From Lysinibacillus sp. G4S2 (GTDB lineage: Bacteria > Bacillota > Bacilli > Bacillales_A > Planococcaceae), in NCBI RefSeq assembly GCF_030348505.1, contig NZ_JAUCFJ010000002.1:3042001-3106000 (forward strand): a stretch of 64,000 bases of DNA, written 5' to 3'. The notes beneath the pieces are model-generated. The model was not told the DNA's origin. It saw only the letters and a program-made list of their open reading frames with translations, and did no database searches. A program made the position numbers and the translations under genes. Each line of letters starts with the position of its first letter. Position 1 is the stretch's first letter. Shown here one piece after another: positions 26,457 through 35,409 of this stretch.

Positions 26457-26929
26457 CTAAAAAACGTATATTTCAGTATAGAGAAAATACTGAGTTATAA
26501 AGAAATAATCCCTTCCATTCAAGAGAGTGAAGAATTCACTGTGCATGTTCACTTTTTTGTAGGTGGATTAACTTCTTTATACTAAGAATAGTTCGCAGGA
26601 AAAATTAGATATTCTCTTGAAGAACTAACATCATCCACTAGCCACATTAAGATACAAGGCATTCAAGATTATACTTTAAAATAAAATACTTTCCAGTTTA
26701 TAGGATAATAAAAAGCAGCTGTACTTTCAGCTGCTTTTTAAAGATTTCTCTGCTTTACCTTATAATACGAATGACGCAGGTTAGTGCAAGCAAGATAACA
26801 TTATAAAATAGTAAAAAAACAGATACGCAGTTTGTAAAGTACTCATTTACTTCATAGGCTTCAACCTTAAAGTATCTAAACAATCAAAATATACGAAAGA
26901 GAAATTGTTCAAACTAACTACTATATTTT
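26457..26929 (+). other. Intergenic stretch with a terminator and decayed coding traces
   Basis: Contains a perfect terminator (AAAAAGCAGCTG/CAGCTGCTTTTT at 26710-26740), presumably for an older transcript. Between 26540 and 26690 short interrupted frames suggest a decayed gene, family not recognisable. Nothing else supported. Confidence 0.5.
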
Positions 26930-27410
26930 TCATTTACCATACGTACTAAATACCTCAGTAGCAATCTTAAAGGTAATTTTTTCAAATGTTTGCAATGTAA
27001 TATTTCTGTCCCCTCTTTCAACATCTGCTAAATACGATGTCTGCAGCCCACACTTCTCTGCTAATTCTTCTCGAGTCAACTTTTTATGTATGCACTCTGG
27101 TGGCACATACTTTGAAATGAGGCGAGTGATCGCCATAGACATTTCGAGAAAAAATGACATTTTAGGTTCAAAAAGCTTAATATCTGGATGCTTAGGTATT
27201 TCATAACGCCTATTTCCCGTTTTAATTTTAAATTTCTCCTTCATCACTGGTGAGGCTGCGAGTACGATACTACCTGGTTGCTCAAAATTGCCAATAACTG
27301 CAATGGGATCTTTCAAGACATCCTTCTATCATGGCAATACAGCTAGCGTAAAAACATTTCATATCAATACAAAAATGTCCTTGTGCGGCAGATTGTCGTA
27401 ATTCATATCA
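26930..27410 (-). pseudogene. uvrX fragment fused to an Xre-type HTH tail
   Basis: The minus strand from 27410 reads MNYDNLPHKDIF then shifts frame through CIDMKCFYASCIAMIEG and shifts again; 27316-26930 then stays open. It covers UvrX residues about 32-108 (DPIAVIGNFEQPGSIVLAAS to SKYVPPECIH) and continues without a break into KKLTREELAEKCGLQTSYLA DVERGDRNITL, the C-terminal two thirds of a Cro/CI-type HTH. Palm catalytic acids are lost. The 128-residue open part could be expressed as a chimera, but the 5' end is broken. Confidence 0.8.
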
Positions 27411-27624
27411 CCTCACGCTTCCGATGTGTAACCGGGAGTATTGCTAGAACATTGTTAATAATAAACGTACGCTTTGCCTGCCTCGTAAAGCAAAATGCTG
27501 TAAAGGAATCACCAACAATCTTCATGATTTTCACACGCCTTTTCGTAATGACACCAGACTTCGCTACATACATCATGCTAACTACTTGTTGACGCTGCAT
27601 TGCTTTTATTAACTGTTCTTTCAT
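27403..27624 (-). CDS. Small WYL-like protein, 73 aa
   Basis: ATG behind AAAAGGAGCAACTAAG; first gene of the second SOS-type operon. Opens KEQLIKAMQRQQVVSMMYVA and contains KRRVKIMKIVGDSFTAFCFT and RQAKRTFIINNVLAILPV, a compact strand-rich fold reminiscent of a minimal WYL domain. Full-length counterpart of the internally deleted gene at 5766. Overlaps the broken uvrX frame that follows. Expected to be LexA-controlled; function unknown. Confidence 0.65.
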   Translation of the reverse strand: MKEQLIKAMQRQQVVSMMYVAKSGVITKRRVKIMKIVGDSFTAFCFTRQAKRTFIINNVLAILPVTHRKREVI

Positions 27625-27719
27625 CTTAGTTGCTCCTTTTCACTAGCTCTGTTATTACCTGAGCTTTACTTCCCTCCGACAAAAAATTGGTGAGTATAAC
27701 AGTGCTGTTTTTCACCACA

Positions 27720-27760
27720 GAACAAACGTTTGTATATTTATTATACGCACATACGTTCCT
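27720..27760 (-). promoter_or_regulatory. SOS promoter with LexA/DinR boxes (second uvrX locus)
   Basis: Minus strand: TTCTAA -35, GAACGTATGTGC between the hexamers, TATAAT (27740-27745), then GAACAAACGTTT (27720-27731), which fits the GAACRNRYGTTY operator. Sequence and spacing match the promoter at 5972-6018, including the conserved flank AGAAGTGGTAATTT. Confidence 0.8.
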
Positions 27761-27896
27761 AATTAGAAGTGGTAATTTAAACTAATTTTTAAGGAGGGTG
27801 ATGTAGCCTTAGAGGACAAATAAAAAAATAGGCGTTCGTGTAAGCCTACACTAACTTTGGAACATATTCTGTGCTGATGACAAGTATTGAAAATTA

Positions 27897-28589
27897 ATGA
27901 GAAAGGATGTAATTATTAGCTCAAATATTGATTATACTTCTCCGTCAACACAGTTCACTTTTGATGTAAATGACAGTACTCTCTTTAAAAAAGATAATCA
28001 GAATTATATTAATGTCTTAGGTGTAGAACAATTAAATACGTTAGAAAATACGTCCTTGCTTGATATTTTTCTAAGTAAGGACAATGTGATAGAGCCTCAC
28101 TATCATCAAAATGCAGCAGAACTTGTTTATTGTGTTTCGGGTGCTGCTATCGTATCTATACTTAACCCGTTTACAAAACAGATTCAAAACTATCCTATAA
28201 CGCCTGGTCAAGTTGCAAATGTACCGCAAGGCTGGTGGCATTATGAAATAGCTACTGAGGATGACACGCATTTACTAGCAATTTTTGATGCTCCAACTCC
28301 TGAAGTCATTTTAGGTTCAGATATATTGAGATTTACACCTTCTAATATTATGGCTCACACTTATTGTTTAGATGAAAAGCAATGGAAGCAAACCATTGCA
28401 CCTATAATACCGTCAACATATATTGGTCCACCTAAAGACTGCAATCGTGTAAAATCGACTTCTGAAAAGCAAAAAAATCCTGATTGTAAGTGTAAACAGA
28501 AGCCCAAGCCTAAGCGTAAACAGCCAAATTATATGAACCCATATCCATATCACTACCCATATGTGTATCCTTATGGCTCATATTATTAA
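27897..28589 (+). CDS. Cupin protein with coat-like C-terminal tail, 230 aa
   Basis: A single cupin domain at residues 55-150: PHYHQNAAELVYCVSGAAIV and PGQVANVPQGWWHYEIATED supply the histidines and glutamate of the two cupin motifs. After residue 185 the tail is low-complexity, cysteine/lysine/proline-rich (DCKCKQKPKPKRKQ) and then tyrosine/proline-rich (YPYHYPYVYPYGSYY), as in spore-coat or cell-surface proteins. A coat-located oxalate-decarboxylase-like role as for B. subtilis OxdD is possible but unproven. Ribosome site is weak. Confidence 0.7.
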   Translation: MRKDVIISSNIDYTSPSTQFTFDVNDSTLFKKDNQNYINVLGVEQLNTLENTSLLDIFLSKDNVIEPHYHQNAAELVYCVSGAAIVSILNPFTKQIQNYPITPGQVANVPQGWWHYEIATEDDTHLLAIFDAPTPEVILGSDILRFTPSNIMAHTYCLDEKQWKQTIAPIIPSTYIGPPKDCNRVKSTSEKQKNPDCKCKQKPKPKRKQPNYMNPYPYHYPYVYPYGSYY

Positions 28590-28718
28590 TTGCTAAACAA
28601 TATAGCCTAATAATGCATTGGGTGAACAGCTCTACACCTTCATCGAATAAAAATAAATAAACAGGAAAATCTATAGTTTAAAGTCATAGCTTTGTTACTA
28701 CTAAAAGAGGTGTAGAAA

Positions 28719-29006
28719 ATGGAATTATTTCCAGTGATCCATACAAATTTTTGGGATGCCGTAATAGCCGTTCCAGCTGTGTTAATTATTACACAGCTAA
28801 TTAAGGTATTTATGCATGTTCAGCCTAAATATGTTCCAGCAATCGCTCTTGCTATTGGCTTGATTATTTCTATCTTCATTAGCCATAGACACAATCTTAT
28901 TGCAGGAATATTTATGGGCTTTTTTTATGGTTACGCAGCTATCGGAAACTTTGCCGCATTAAAAACAACCATTAATAGCTTTAAAAATAAGAAATTAAAG
29001 GAATAA
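28719..29006 (+). CDS. Small integral membrane protein, 95 aa
   Basis: ATG behind AAAGAGGTGTAGAAA. Three spans (IAVPAVLIITQLIKVFM, AIALAIGLIISIFISH, IAGIFMGFFYGYAAIGNF) with a basic C-terminus NSFKNKKLKE, a size and layout like holin-type or BhlA-type proteins. No specific family recognised. Possibly follows the cupin gene in a spore-related unit, 129 bases apart. Confidence 0.6.
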   Translation: MELFPVIHTNFWDAVIAVPAVLIITQLIKVFMHVQPKYVPAIALAIGLIISIFISHRHNLIAGIFMGFFYGYAAIGNFAALKTTINSFKNKKLKE

Positions 29007-29017
29007 ACCTTTTATTA

Positions 29018-29064
29018 GCTCATCACTAGAAATTTGGGATGACATTTGTTAAAACGTATGTGCG
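29018..29064 (+). repeat. Fragment of the class A intergenic repeat
   Basis: AGCTCATCACTAGAAATTTG then GGATGACATTTGTTAAAACG and TATGTGC parallels the left end of the copy at 32880. It abuts the 42-bp tandem array, so the array may have been attached to or grown beside this element. Confidence 0.55.
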
Positions 29065-29076
29065 GTTTTTCGGCTG

Positions 29077-29536
29077 ACCCGAGCGATTCTTCGGTTGACC
29101 CGATCTTTTCTCTTGGACACGAGCAGTTCTTCGCCTTACCCGATCACTTTCCTCTTGGACCCGAGCAGTTCTTCGCCTTACCCGATCACTTTCCTCTTGA
29201 ACCCGAGCAGTTCTTCGGCTGACCCGATCACTTTTCTTGTGGACCCGAGCGAATCTTCGGCTGACCCGATCACTTTTCTTGTGGACCCGAGCGAATCTTC
29301 GGCTGACCCGATCACTTTTTTCGTGGACCCGAGCAGTTCTTCAAATGACCCGATCACTTTTTTCGTGAACCCGAGCGGTTTTTCGGCTAACCCGATCACT
29401 TTTCTCTCGGACCCGAGCAGTTCTTCGGCTAACCCGATCACTTTTCTCTCGGACCCGAGCAGTTCCCCGGCTAACCCAATCACTTTTCTCTTGAACCCGA
29501 GCAGTCCACCCGCCGACCCGAGCAAGATGACCCTTT
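29077..29536. repeat. Tandem array, about 10.5 copies of a 42-bp unit made of two 21-bp halves
   Basis: Each 42-bp unit is an A-half (ACCCGATCACTTTTC plus a variable six) and a B-half (ACCCGAGCAGTTCTTCGG plus three). Ten A-halves and eleven or so B-halves alternate, with point variants such as GCGAATC for GCAGTTC. The unit is a multiple of three and open on both strands, encoding repeats like ITFLVDPSESSADP on the plus strand, but there is no credible ribosome site. Lies between two small genes; role unknown. Confidence 0.9.
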
Positions 29537-29622
29537 TATTGTAAAAAATGATTAGAATTTCATTAATTAGCACATCCTAATCTCAAATAAATGAACGATA
29601 ACATGAGTTAGGACGTGTAACT

Positions 29623-30108
29623 ATGGAATTGGTAAATGGACAGCTAGAATCATTACGTTTTAAGGAGATTTTTAAGATTTGGACACAGCTCAGCGTTAAT
29701 AATGGCTATATCGCTTCAAATCATGCGTTTTTTAAGCACACTGTTGATAAAAATTTGAAGGCTATCATCGTAGAATTTATTCAATGTTTAAAAGAGGAAA
29801 ATAAACAGCTAACCGCGTTATTAAAGGATAATGGAGTGCTTGCCCCGTCTACAGCAATCGACTACGGAAAGTTGAAAATGGGAGATATTCGAGGGAAAAC
29901 AGCTATTAATGATACAGAAATCAGCGCCATTGTAGCAATGAATATTGCTTCTTCTGTTATTACAGTGAGCCAAGCTTTAGAAATTTCTATTAAGAAGAAA
30001 GATACTACAAAATATGGAGAGCTTCATATGAGGTATGCCATACTCGGTGCTAAACTGGTACAGCTAAGTAAAGATAAAGGGTGGTTACTGGCCCCTGCTA
30101 CTATTTAA
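29623..30108 (+). CDS. DUF3231-family protein, single domain, 161 aa
   Basis: All-helical protein matching the DUF3231 pattern: WTQLSVNNGYIASNHAFFKH, IQCLKEENKQLTALLKDNGV, and VTVSQALEISIKKKDTTKYG. Most DUF3231 proteins carry two such ferritin-like bundles of about 160 residues; here only one is present. Members are found in spore formers and some are coat-associated. No strong ribosome site; closed by the 30112-30150 terminator. Confidence 0.75.
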   Translation: MELVNGQLESLRFKEIFKIWTQLSVNNGYIASNHAFFKHTVDKNLKAIIVEFIQCLKEENKQLTALLKDNGVLAPSTAIDYGKLKMGDIRGKTAINDTEISAIVAMNIASSVITVSQALEISIKKKDTTKYGELHMRYAILGAKLVQLSKDKGWLLAPATI

Positions 30109-30111
30109 TGT

Positions 30112-30150
30112 AAAAGAGCGCTCGTTTCCACAAAAACGAGCGCTCTTTTA
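30112..30150. terminator. Bidirectional rho-independent terminator
   Basis: Perfect AAAAGAGCGCTCGTTT/AAACGAGCGCTCTTTT hairpin between convergent genes; serves the DUF3231 gene on plus and the P-type ATPase on minus. Confidence 0.9.
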
Positions 30151-30154
30151 CGTA

Positions 30155-32761
30155 TTATCTTCTTCTCACAAACAATAGCTTATACCACTGATTCACTAGG
30201 AATGGGAACACAGACAAACTATATATAAAACCTAATTGTGCTGGACTTAAAATGGCAACTTCAAACACACCTGTCAGCATCGGGATAAGCAATACTGCAT
30301 GTAAACTTAATAAACCGATAAAAAATGCTAGCCACGTATATTTATTTGAAAATACTCCAATGGCAAAAATAGATTCTTTAGATCTGGAGTTGAAGCCATG
30401 CACTAATCGTGATAAGCATAATGTTGTAAACGCCATAGTGCTCGCCGTTAACGTATCTCCTGTTGACAACCCGATTTGAAAGGCAACAATTGTGGAAATA
30501 GCAATTAGTAACCCTTCGAGCACTACTTGGATTGTAAATGCTTTGTTTAATAGTGGCGTATGAATATTTCTAGGCTTGTCCTTCATTGTTTTTTTATTAT
30601 TCGGCTCTAAACCGATGGCAATCGCTGGCAGACTATCGGTTAGTAAGTTTATAAACAACAAATGCACCGGCGCGAAAGGAACTGGTAAGCCTAAAATGGT
30701 TGCATATAAAACAACAAAAATCGCACCTGCATTCCCTGATAATAAGAACAGGATAGCATTTTTAATATTCGTATAGATGCTTCTTCCATTTGCGATAGAC
30801 TTGACAATCGTTGAAAAATTATCATCCGTTAAGATCATAGAGGAAGCATCCTTCGCTACCTCTGTGCCGGTGATGCCCATCGCCACACCAATATCAGCTT
30901 GTTTTAGGGCAGGGCCATCATTAACACCATCTCCCGTCATGGCAACGACCTTTCCCGTTTCCTGCCATGCTTTAACGATGCGAATTTTTTGTTCTGGTGT
31001 TACGCGGGCATAAACAGAGAAATCTTTAACCTTTTCTTGCAGTTGTTGATCCGTTAAATCTTCAATTTCATGCCCTTCAATCGCTTCTGATGGATCATTT
31101 AAAATACCGATTTGACTAGCAATAGCCATTGCCGTAATTTTATGATCACCGGTAATCATCACCGGTTTGATACCAGCTTTTATACAGTTTTCAACCGCTC
31201 CTTTAGATTCTTTTCTTGGAGGATCCATCATAGCGACTAAACCAACAAAGATTAAATCTTTTTCCGCTCTCACATCAATTGCGTGATTTCCCTTTACCTC
31301 TTTGTAGGCAATTGCTAGCACCCTTAACCCATTCATAGAAAAATCACGATTCACTGCTTCGATTTTTTGACGCTGTTGTTTTGTAATATTAAAAATACCA
31401 TTTGAAGTTTCGATTTTCACAATTTTAGGTAAAAGGACATCTAACGCTCCTTTTGTAATCATGATAGATTGCTGATCAATAGTATTTACCGTACTCATGA
31501 GCTTTCTATCTGAATCAAAAGGGATTTCGGCCACTCTTGGATAATGATCTCTTACCAGTAATTCGTCAAAATCATATTGCTTCCCTAATTTTACGAGTGC
31601 AATCTCAGTAGGATCACCGATTTCTTTACCGTCCCTTTCCACAGCATCACTACATAATATTGCCTTTAACATCAGATTTTCCTCGACTGCATTTCTAGTG
31701 TTTAACCGATCATATGGAATAATTTTTTCATCCACATATACCCCTTGAACAACCATTTTATTTTCAGTTAATGTTCCTGTTTTATCTGAACAAATGACAG
31801 ATACACTTCCAAGGCTTTCAACGGCATAGAGCTTTCGTATAATGGCATTTTCCTTTGCCATTTTTTGTGTCCCAAACGCCAGTACAATGGTCACAATCGA
31901 GCTCAATGCTTCTGGAATTGCTGCCACGGCAAGTGAAACAGCAAACATAAACGATTCTACAAGCGCACGTCCTCGAACAAGGTCAATCACGAAAATAGCT
32001 AGACAGATTAACGTAATACCTAAAGCTAATTTTTCTCCAAACTGATCTAAACTTACTTGTAAAGGTGTTTTTTTCTCTTTCGCAGTATCTAGTAAATTGG
32101 CAATTTTGCCGATTTCCGTTTGCATACCGATTGCCGTAACTAGAACAATACCACGACCATTTGTCACAAAACTTCCAGAGTATACCATGTTCTTTTTATC
32201 AGCAACAGTTACATTGCTTTCTTTGATGGGATCTATAATTTTCGCTACAGCGATGGATTCACCTGTCAATGAGCTTTCATTGATATGCAAATTATGACTT
32301 TCTAATAATCTCCCATCTGCATTTATATAATCGCCAGCCTCTAAATAAAGCAGATCTCCGACGACTATATCTTCCGAAGAAACCTCTATTAGCTGATTAT
32401 TTCGCATTACCTTTGCAATTGGAGAGGTTAAGGCTTTTAAATTATCCAAAGACTGTTCTGCCTTGACATGTTGTACAGTGCCTAGAATAGCGTTTAAAAT
32501 AACGACAATCATAATGACAATCGTGCTTTCTACTTCCCCTAATAGAAATGAAACGAAAGCAGCAATAATTAAAATAATGACTAATAAATCTTTAAACTGT
32601 CCAAAGAAAACGGCGAATGTACTTGTTTTTTTGCCTTCTTCTAATACATTTAAGCCGTATACCTCTTGCCTCTTTTGAACGTCATAATCACTCAATCCTT
32701 GATCTGTCACATTCAAAGTTCTCATAACTTCAGCCGATGATTGTTGATGATATTCTGACAT
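30155..32761 (-). CDS. Cation-transporting P-type ATPase, Ca2+-ATPase type
   Basis: 868 aa, ATG behind GGAGGGGGAATC. Actuator motif SSLTGESIAVAK, M4 motif VAAIPEALSSIVT, phosphorylation site CSDKTGTLTENK near residue 325, nucleotide-domain KGALDVLLPKIV, VMITGDHKITAMAIA and hinge TGDGVNDGPALKQADIGVAM are present, with ten spans. The P-type 2A layout points to calcium (or manganese) export; the M4 PEAL rather than PEGL is a minor variant. Transcribed alone; upstream 118 bases carry the ribosome site only. Confidence 0.92.
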   Translation of the reverse strand: MSEYHQQSSAEVMRTLNVTDQGLSDYDVQKRQEVYGLNVLEEGKKTSTFAVFFGQFKDLLVIILIIAAFVSFLLGEVESTIVIMIVVILNAILGTVQHVKAEQSLDNLKALTSPIAKVMRNNQLIEVSSEDIVVGDLLYLEAGDYINADGRLLESHNLHINESSLTGESIAVAKIIDPIKESNVTVADKKNMVYSGSFVTNGRGIVLVTAIGMQTEIGKIANLLDTAKEKKTPLQVSLDQFGEKLALGITLICLAIFVIDLVRGRALVESFMFAVSLAVAAIPEALSSIVTIVLAFGTQKMAKENAIIRKLYAVESLGSVSVICSDKTGTLTENKMVVQGVYVDEKIIPYDRLNTRNAVEENLMLKAILCSDAVERDGKEIGDPTEIALVKLGKQYDFDELLVRDHYPRVAEIPFDSDRKLMSTVNTIDQQSIMITKGALDVLLPKIVKIETSNGIFNITKQQRQKIEAVNRDFSMNGLRVLAIAYKEVKGNHAIDVRAEKDLIFVGLVAMMDPPRKESKGAVENCIKAGIKPVMITGDHKITAMAIASQIGILNDPSEAIEGHEIEDLTDQQLQEKVKDFSVYARVTPEQKIRIVKAWQETGKVVAMTGDGVNDGPALKQADIGVAMGITGTEVAKDASSMILTDDNFSTIVKSIANGRSIYTNIKNAILFLLSGNAGAIFVVLYATILGLPVPFAPVHLLFINLLTDSLPAIAIGLEPNNKKTMKDKPRNIHTPLLNKAFTIQVVLEGLLIAISTIVAFQIGLSTGDTLTASTMAFTTLCLSRLVHGFNSRSKESIFAIGVFSNKYTWLAFFIGLLSLHAVLLIPMLTGVFEVAILSPAQLGFIYSLSVFPFLVNQWYKLLFVRRR

Positions 32762-32879
32762 TCGATTCCCCCTCCATTTGAATTTATTGAACTATCCTGT
32801 CAATAAAAGAAACTCTCGGTACTCACCCTATTCTGAACGCTTTCCTCCTTACTAGATTAAGGAAAAAATGTTTGTATTA

Positions 32880-33086
32880 GGCTCATCACCAAAAGTTGTG
32901 GATGACATTTTTTAAAATATATGCGCTGTATTTTAGTTGATTGTAGTGGAGACTGGGCGACTCCTTGGGGATCAGCGTCACAGATGAGACCCTGGAGCGA
33001 GCAACGCGAGTGAAGCGGCTCATCGGACGCCCCCAGGAAAGCGCCCAGTCGGAACGGGAATCAACCACACATTTTGGTGAAGAGCC
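32880..33086. repeat. Class A MITE-like element, 207 bp, with 8-bp target duplication
   Basis: Ends are GGCTCATCACCAAAA and TTTTGGTGAAGAGCC, an imperfect 15-bp inverted repeat. The flanks carry TTGTATTA on both sides (32872-32879 and 33087-33094), an 8-bp direct repeat. Interior contains ATGACATTTTTTAAAATATA, GCGACTCC and GGCGACTCC-like GC-rich palindromes but no ORF. Relatives at 1318, 29018, 36450 and 45296. Confidence 0.8.
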
Positions 33087-33390
33087 TTGTATTAGTTAAT
33101 CAATTTAGATTCCTATTAGTAGATTTCTTGAATTACCTTAAATTCACTTGAATATATAAATCATCAGAATCTCTATCTACTTGGCTCTAAAATACTTTAA
33201 CTACAACAATCTATTCCTTGTCCTATTCCAGTATGATAATAATCGCTATGGAAATTAATTAAATATAACGTAACTTCAATAATCTACTCTTGCTAGCTAT
33301 AACATAAAAAAGACATTTGGAATATGGCTACTCCAAATGCCTTTGTCACATGCATAAACTCCCTAATAGACCAGTCCTGCAATTATTTAA
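33087..33390 (-). other. Intergenic stretch ending in a terminator
   Basis: AT-rich, no coding signal seen. At 33306-33341 the minus strand has CATTTGGA/TCCAAATG followed by TCTTTTTTA, a terminator for the gene at 33391. Confidence 0.6.
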
Positions 33391-33681
33391 TTATTTTACT
33401 TGTTTCTCTTTATTCGCTACTAATAAATAATCAAGTGCACTCATTCTAGTAAGTTTATGCGTGAACTTTATAGCATCTGCTTGAGAATCAAACATAAAGT
33501 TTTCGAGTTCGTCTGTTGGTATATATTGATCAGCAATTTTTCTTTTTAATTTTCGTACAGATAGAGTGTGGGAATCCTCTTCATATAAAATAATAGCACC
33601 CACATTGCGGTAAAGCGTCTGGTCAATCGTTGCGACAACTTTCACATTTAATCCGTTAAACTCTGTTAAATCTATTTGCAT
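33391..33681 (-). CDS. Hypothetical protein, 96 aa
   Basis: ATG behind GAGGGGGTTGGTAAATA. A mixed alpha/beta small protein: MQIDLTEFNGLNVKVVATID, a strand-rich middle (AIILYEEDSHTLSVRKLKRK) and a helical end. No cysteine pairs, no membrane span, no family recognised. Transcribed alone with its own terminator. Real on account of the ribosome site and terminator. Confidence 0.65.
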   Translation of the reverse strand: MQIDLTEFNGLNVKVVATIDQTLYRNVGAIILYEEDSHTLSVRKLKRKIADQYIPTDELENFMFDSQADAIKFTHKLTRMSALDYLLVANKEKQVK

Positions 33682-33778
33682 GTATTTACCAACCCCCTCT
33701 AAACTTACATTCTATCTCTAGCGATCATTGTCCTTCTTTTCCAGCAGCATTTTTGGATATTTCATCTCGCTCTAAAAT

Positions 33779-34969
33779 CTATGAGTTGTTGTGAGCCGAA
33801 TTCAACCCTAACTTAGTCTCATCTGAAACTGGTGCTCTTTTTAAAGAGAAAATAGCACAGCCTAAAGCACATAAAACTAAAACGGCGCCGAAGCTAGCTA
33901 AATGCATAACAGACCCTGTAACAGTAAACATAGCTCCACCAACAGCTGAACCTATAGATATCCCGATTTGTAATGCAGCTGTATTTAAGCTTTGTTGAAT
34001 ATCAGATGTTTTTGGATCAATTTGTATTAAATAATTTTGTAATGGAGGTGTAAGTGCCCAGCTAAGTGCACCCCATAAAACTGTAACAACTAAAAAGAGT
34101 GGTAAAGCGACAATCGTATAAGGAATAATAAATAATACAACGGCAAATGTTGATACAACAAGTAAAATTGCTTTTCCAGTACCAATTGTATCACTTAACC
34201 AACCACCAAGAGCATTCCCACTGACAGAAGCGATCCCGAAGATTAAATAACAAATACTAATCCAAGAGGCGTTCATATCAAATGCTTCTACTAAAAATGG
34301 TGTTAAATAAGCATATAACATATAATGACCAGCTAGCATAAACAATGTTGTTAATTGCGCACTAAAGATTTTTAAATTTGCTAATGATTTAATTTGTGCC
34401 TTTAATGGAACAACTTCTACAACTGGCATTTTTTCAAGTAGTAACGCAATAAGAATCATTGATATAGCTGAAAGAAGAGCGATCCCTAAAAATACAGCTC
34501 GCCAACCAAATGCCTCTGTCACAAATATCCCCACTGGGACACCGATGACAAGTGCCGAACTTACACCTACAAAAACAAGACCTAAAGCTTTTGCACGATG
34601 TCTTGGCTCAACAATTTTTGTTGTAATCGTTAAGGATAAAACAATAACCAACGCTGTACTCATCGCGGTAAAAATTCTAGCAATCATAACTGTCGTGAAT
34701 GTCGTACTAAAATAAGTCATAAGATTTCCTAAAGTAAAAATAAATAAAGAAATAAGATAAAGGCGCTTCCTTTCCACTTTTGCCGTTAATGATAAAAGGA
34801 CAGGCGCAGATATTGCATAGACGAGAGCAAAAACAGTAATCAATTGTCCTGCTGTTGCTAAGGACACATTTAAATCCTCGGCAATTGCTGGTAATATACC
34901 ACCCACAATCAATTCCACCAATCCTACTGTAAAGGTAGTAACGGCAAGAATATAAACTCTCCAATTCAT
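33779..34969 (-). CDS. pbuE: PbuE-type purine efflux transporter (MFS)
   Basis: 396 aa using ATG 34969 behind GAAGGGTGATTATT. Twelve spans; VGLVELIVGGILPAIAEDLN, SAPVLLSLTAKVERKRLYLI and IVLSLTITTKIVEPRHRAKA closely follow the B. subtilis hypoxanthine/adenine exporter PbuE from memory. Exports purine bases/nucleosides. Preceded by a purine riboswitch whose terminator lies 72 bases before the start. Assignment is strong because protein family and riboswitch agree. Confidence 0.85.
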   Translation of the reverse strand: MNWRVYILAVTTFTVGLVELIVGGILPAIAEDLNVSLATAGQLITVFALVYAISAPVLLSLTAKVERKRLYLISLFIFTLGNLMTYFSTTFTTVMIARIFTAMSTALVIVLSLTITTKIVEPRHRAKALGLVFVGVSSALVIGVPVGIFVTEAFGWRAVFLGIALLSAISMILIALLLEKMPVVEVVPLKAQIKSLANLKIFSAQLTTLFMLAGHYMLYAYLTPFLVEAFDMNASWISICYLIFGIASVSGNALGGWLSDTIGTGKAILLVVSTFAVVLFIIPYTIVALPLFLVVTVLWGALSWALTPPLQNYLIQIDPKTSDIQQSLNTAALQIGISIGSAVGGAMFTVTGSVMHLASFGAVLVLCALGCAIFSLKRAPVSDETKLGLNSAHNNS

Positions 34970-35041
34970 AATAATCACCCTTCTAACCTTCATTTTTGTA
35001 GGGAGGGTTTTCTATATATGTCTAAACATCTACCGAATAAA

Positions 35042-35142
35042 GACAAAAAAAATCCTGACTACAAAAATGAAGCAAAATTTTTGTAGTCAGGATTTTATGG
35101 TTCCTGGTAGAGACCCTCAATCCATATCATTGAGGTTATACA
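35042..35142 (-). ncRNA. Purine riboswitch, guanine-type, with overlapping terminator
   Basis: Minus strand 35142-35082 is an aptamer: P1 TGTA/TACA, J1/2 TATAA, P2 CCTCAA/TTGAGG with L2 TGATATGG, J2/3 GTCTCTA, P3 CCAGGA/TCCTG with L3 CCATAAAA, and J3/1 GACTA. The base before TA is C, the guanine/hypoxanthine specificity base (adenine aptamers have T). An 18-bp perfect terminator (35051-35068 with 35077-35094, then T8) uses P3 3', J3/1 and P1 3' strand, so ligand binding should block it: an ON switch. Confidence 0.9.
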
Positions 35143-35409
35143 GATCAAAATATTTACTTTAGCTATAGTAGCATATTGAATTTTACATGACAACCATTTT
35201 TATGAATCTACTTCATCCACTCTTCTTTCTCATCTAAAAAACGATTCGTTATAGCACTCTCCATCATCAAAATTCAATTTATCATGGCAACCACCTAGCT
35301 ACTTTCATCAAAAAAAATCCATTAACAAGAGATAAATTTTAGATTTTACTTATAATTCTTCAAGTTTGAACATACATAATAAAATAACAGAATATTGCGA
35401 GGTGATTGT
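35143..35409. other. Intergenic stretch between divergent genes
   Basis: Holds the pbuE promoter region on the minus strand and the short upstream of the 35410 gene. No ORF or structured element beyond the riboswitch was identified. Confidence 0.4.

Noticed and set aside
29077..29536. CRISPR-like array
   Set aside because: The units are contiguous with no unique spacers, and no cas genes are near.
29095..29573. Long open frames on both strands over the tandem array (149 and 131 codons)
   Set aside because: They follow from a repeat unit divisible by three and lack stops by composition; neither has a ribosome site. Reported as a repeat instead.
32762..32880. Metal-sensing (yybP-ykoY type) riboswitch before the P-type ATPase
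   Set aside because: The short leader has purine-rich stretches but the conserved helices cannot be formed.
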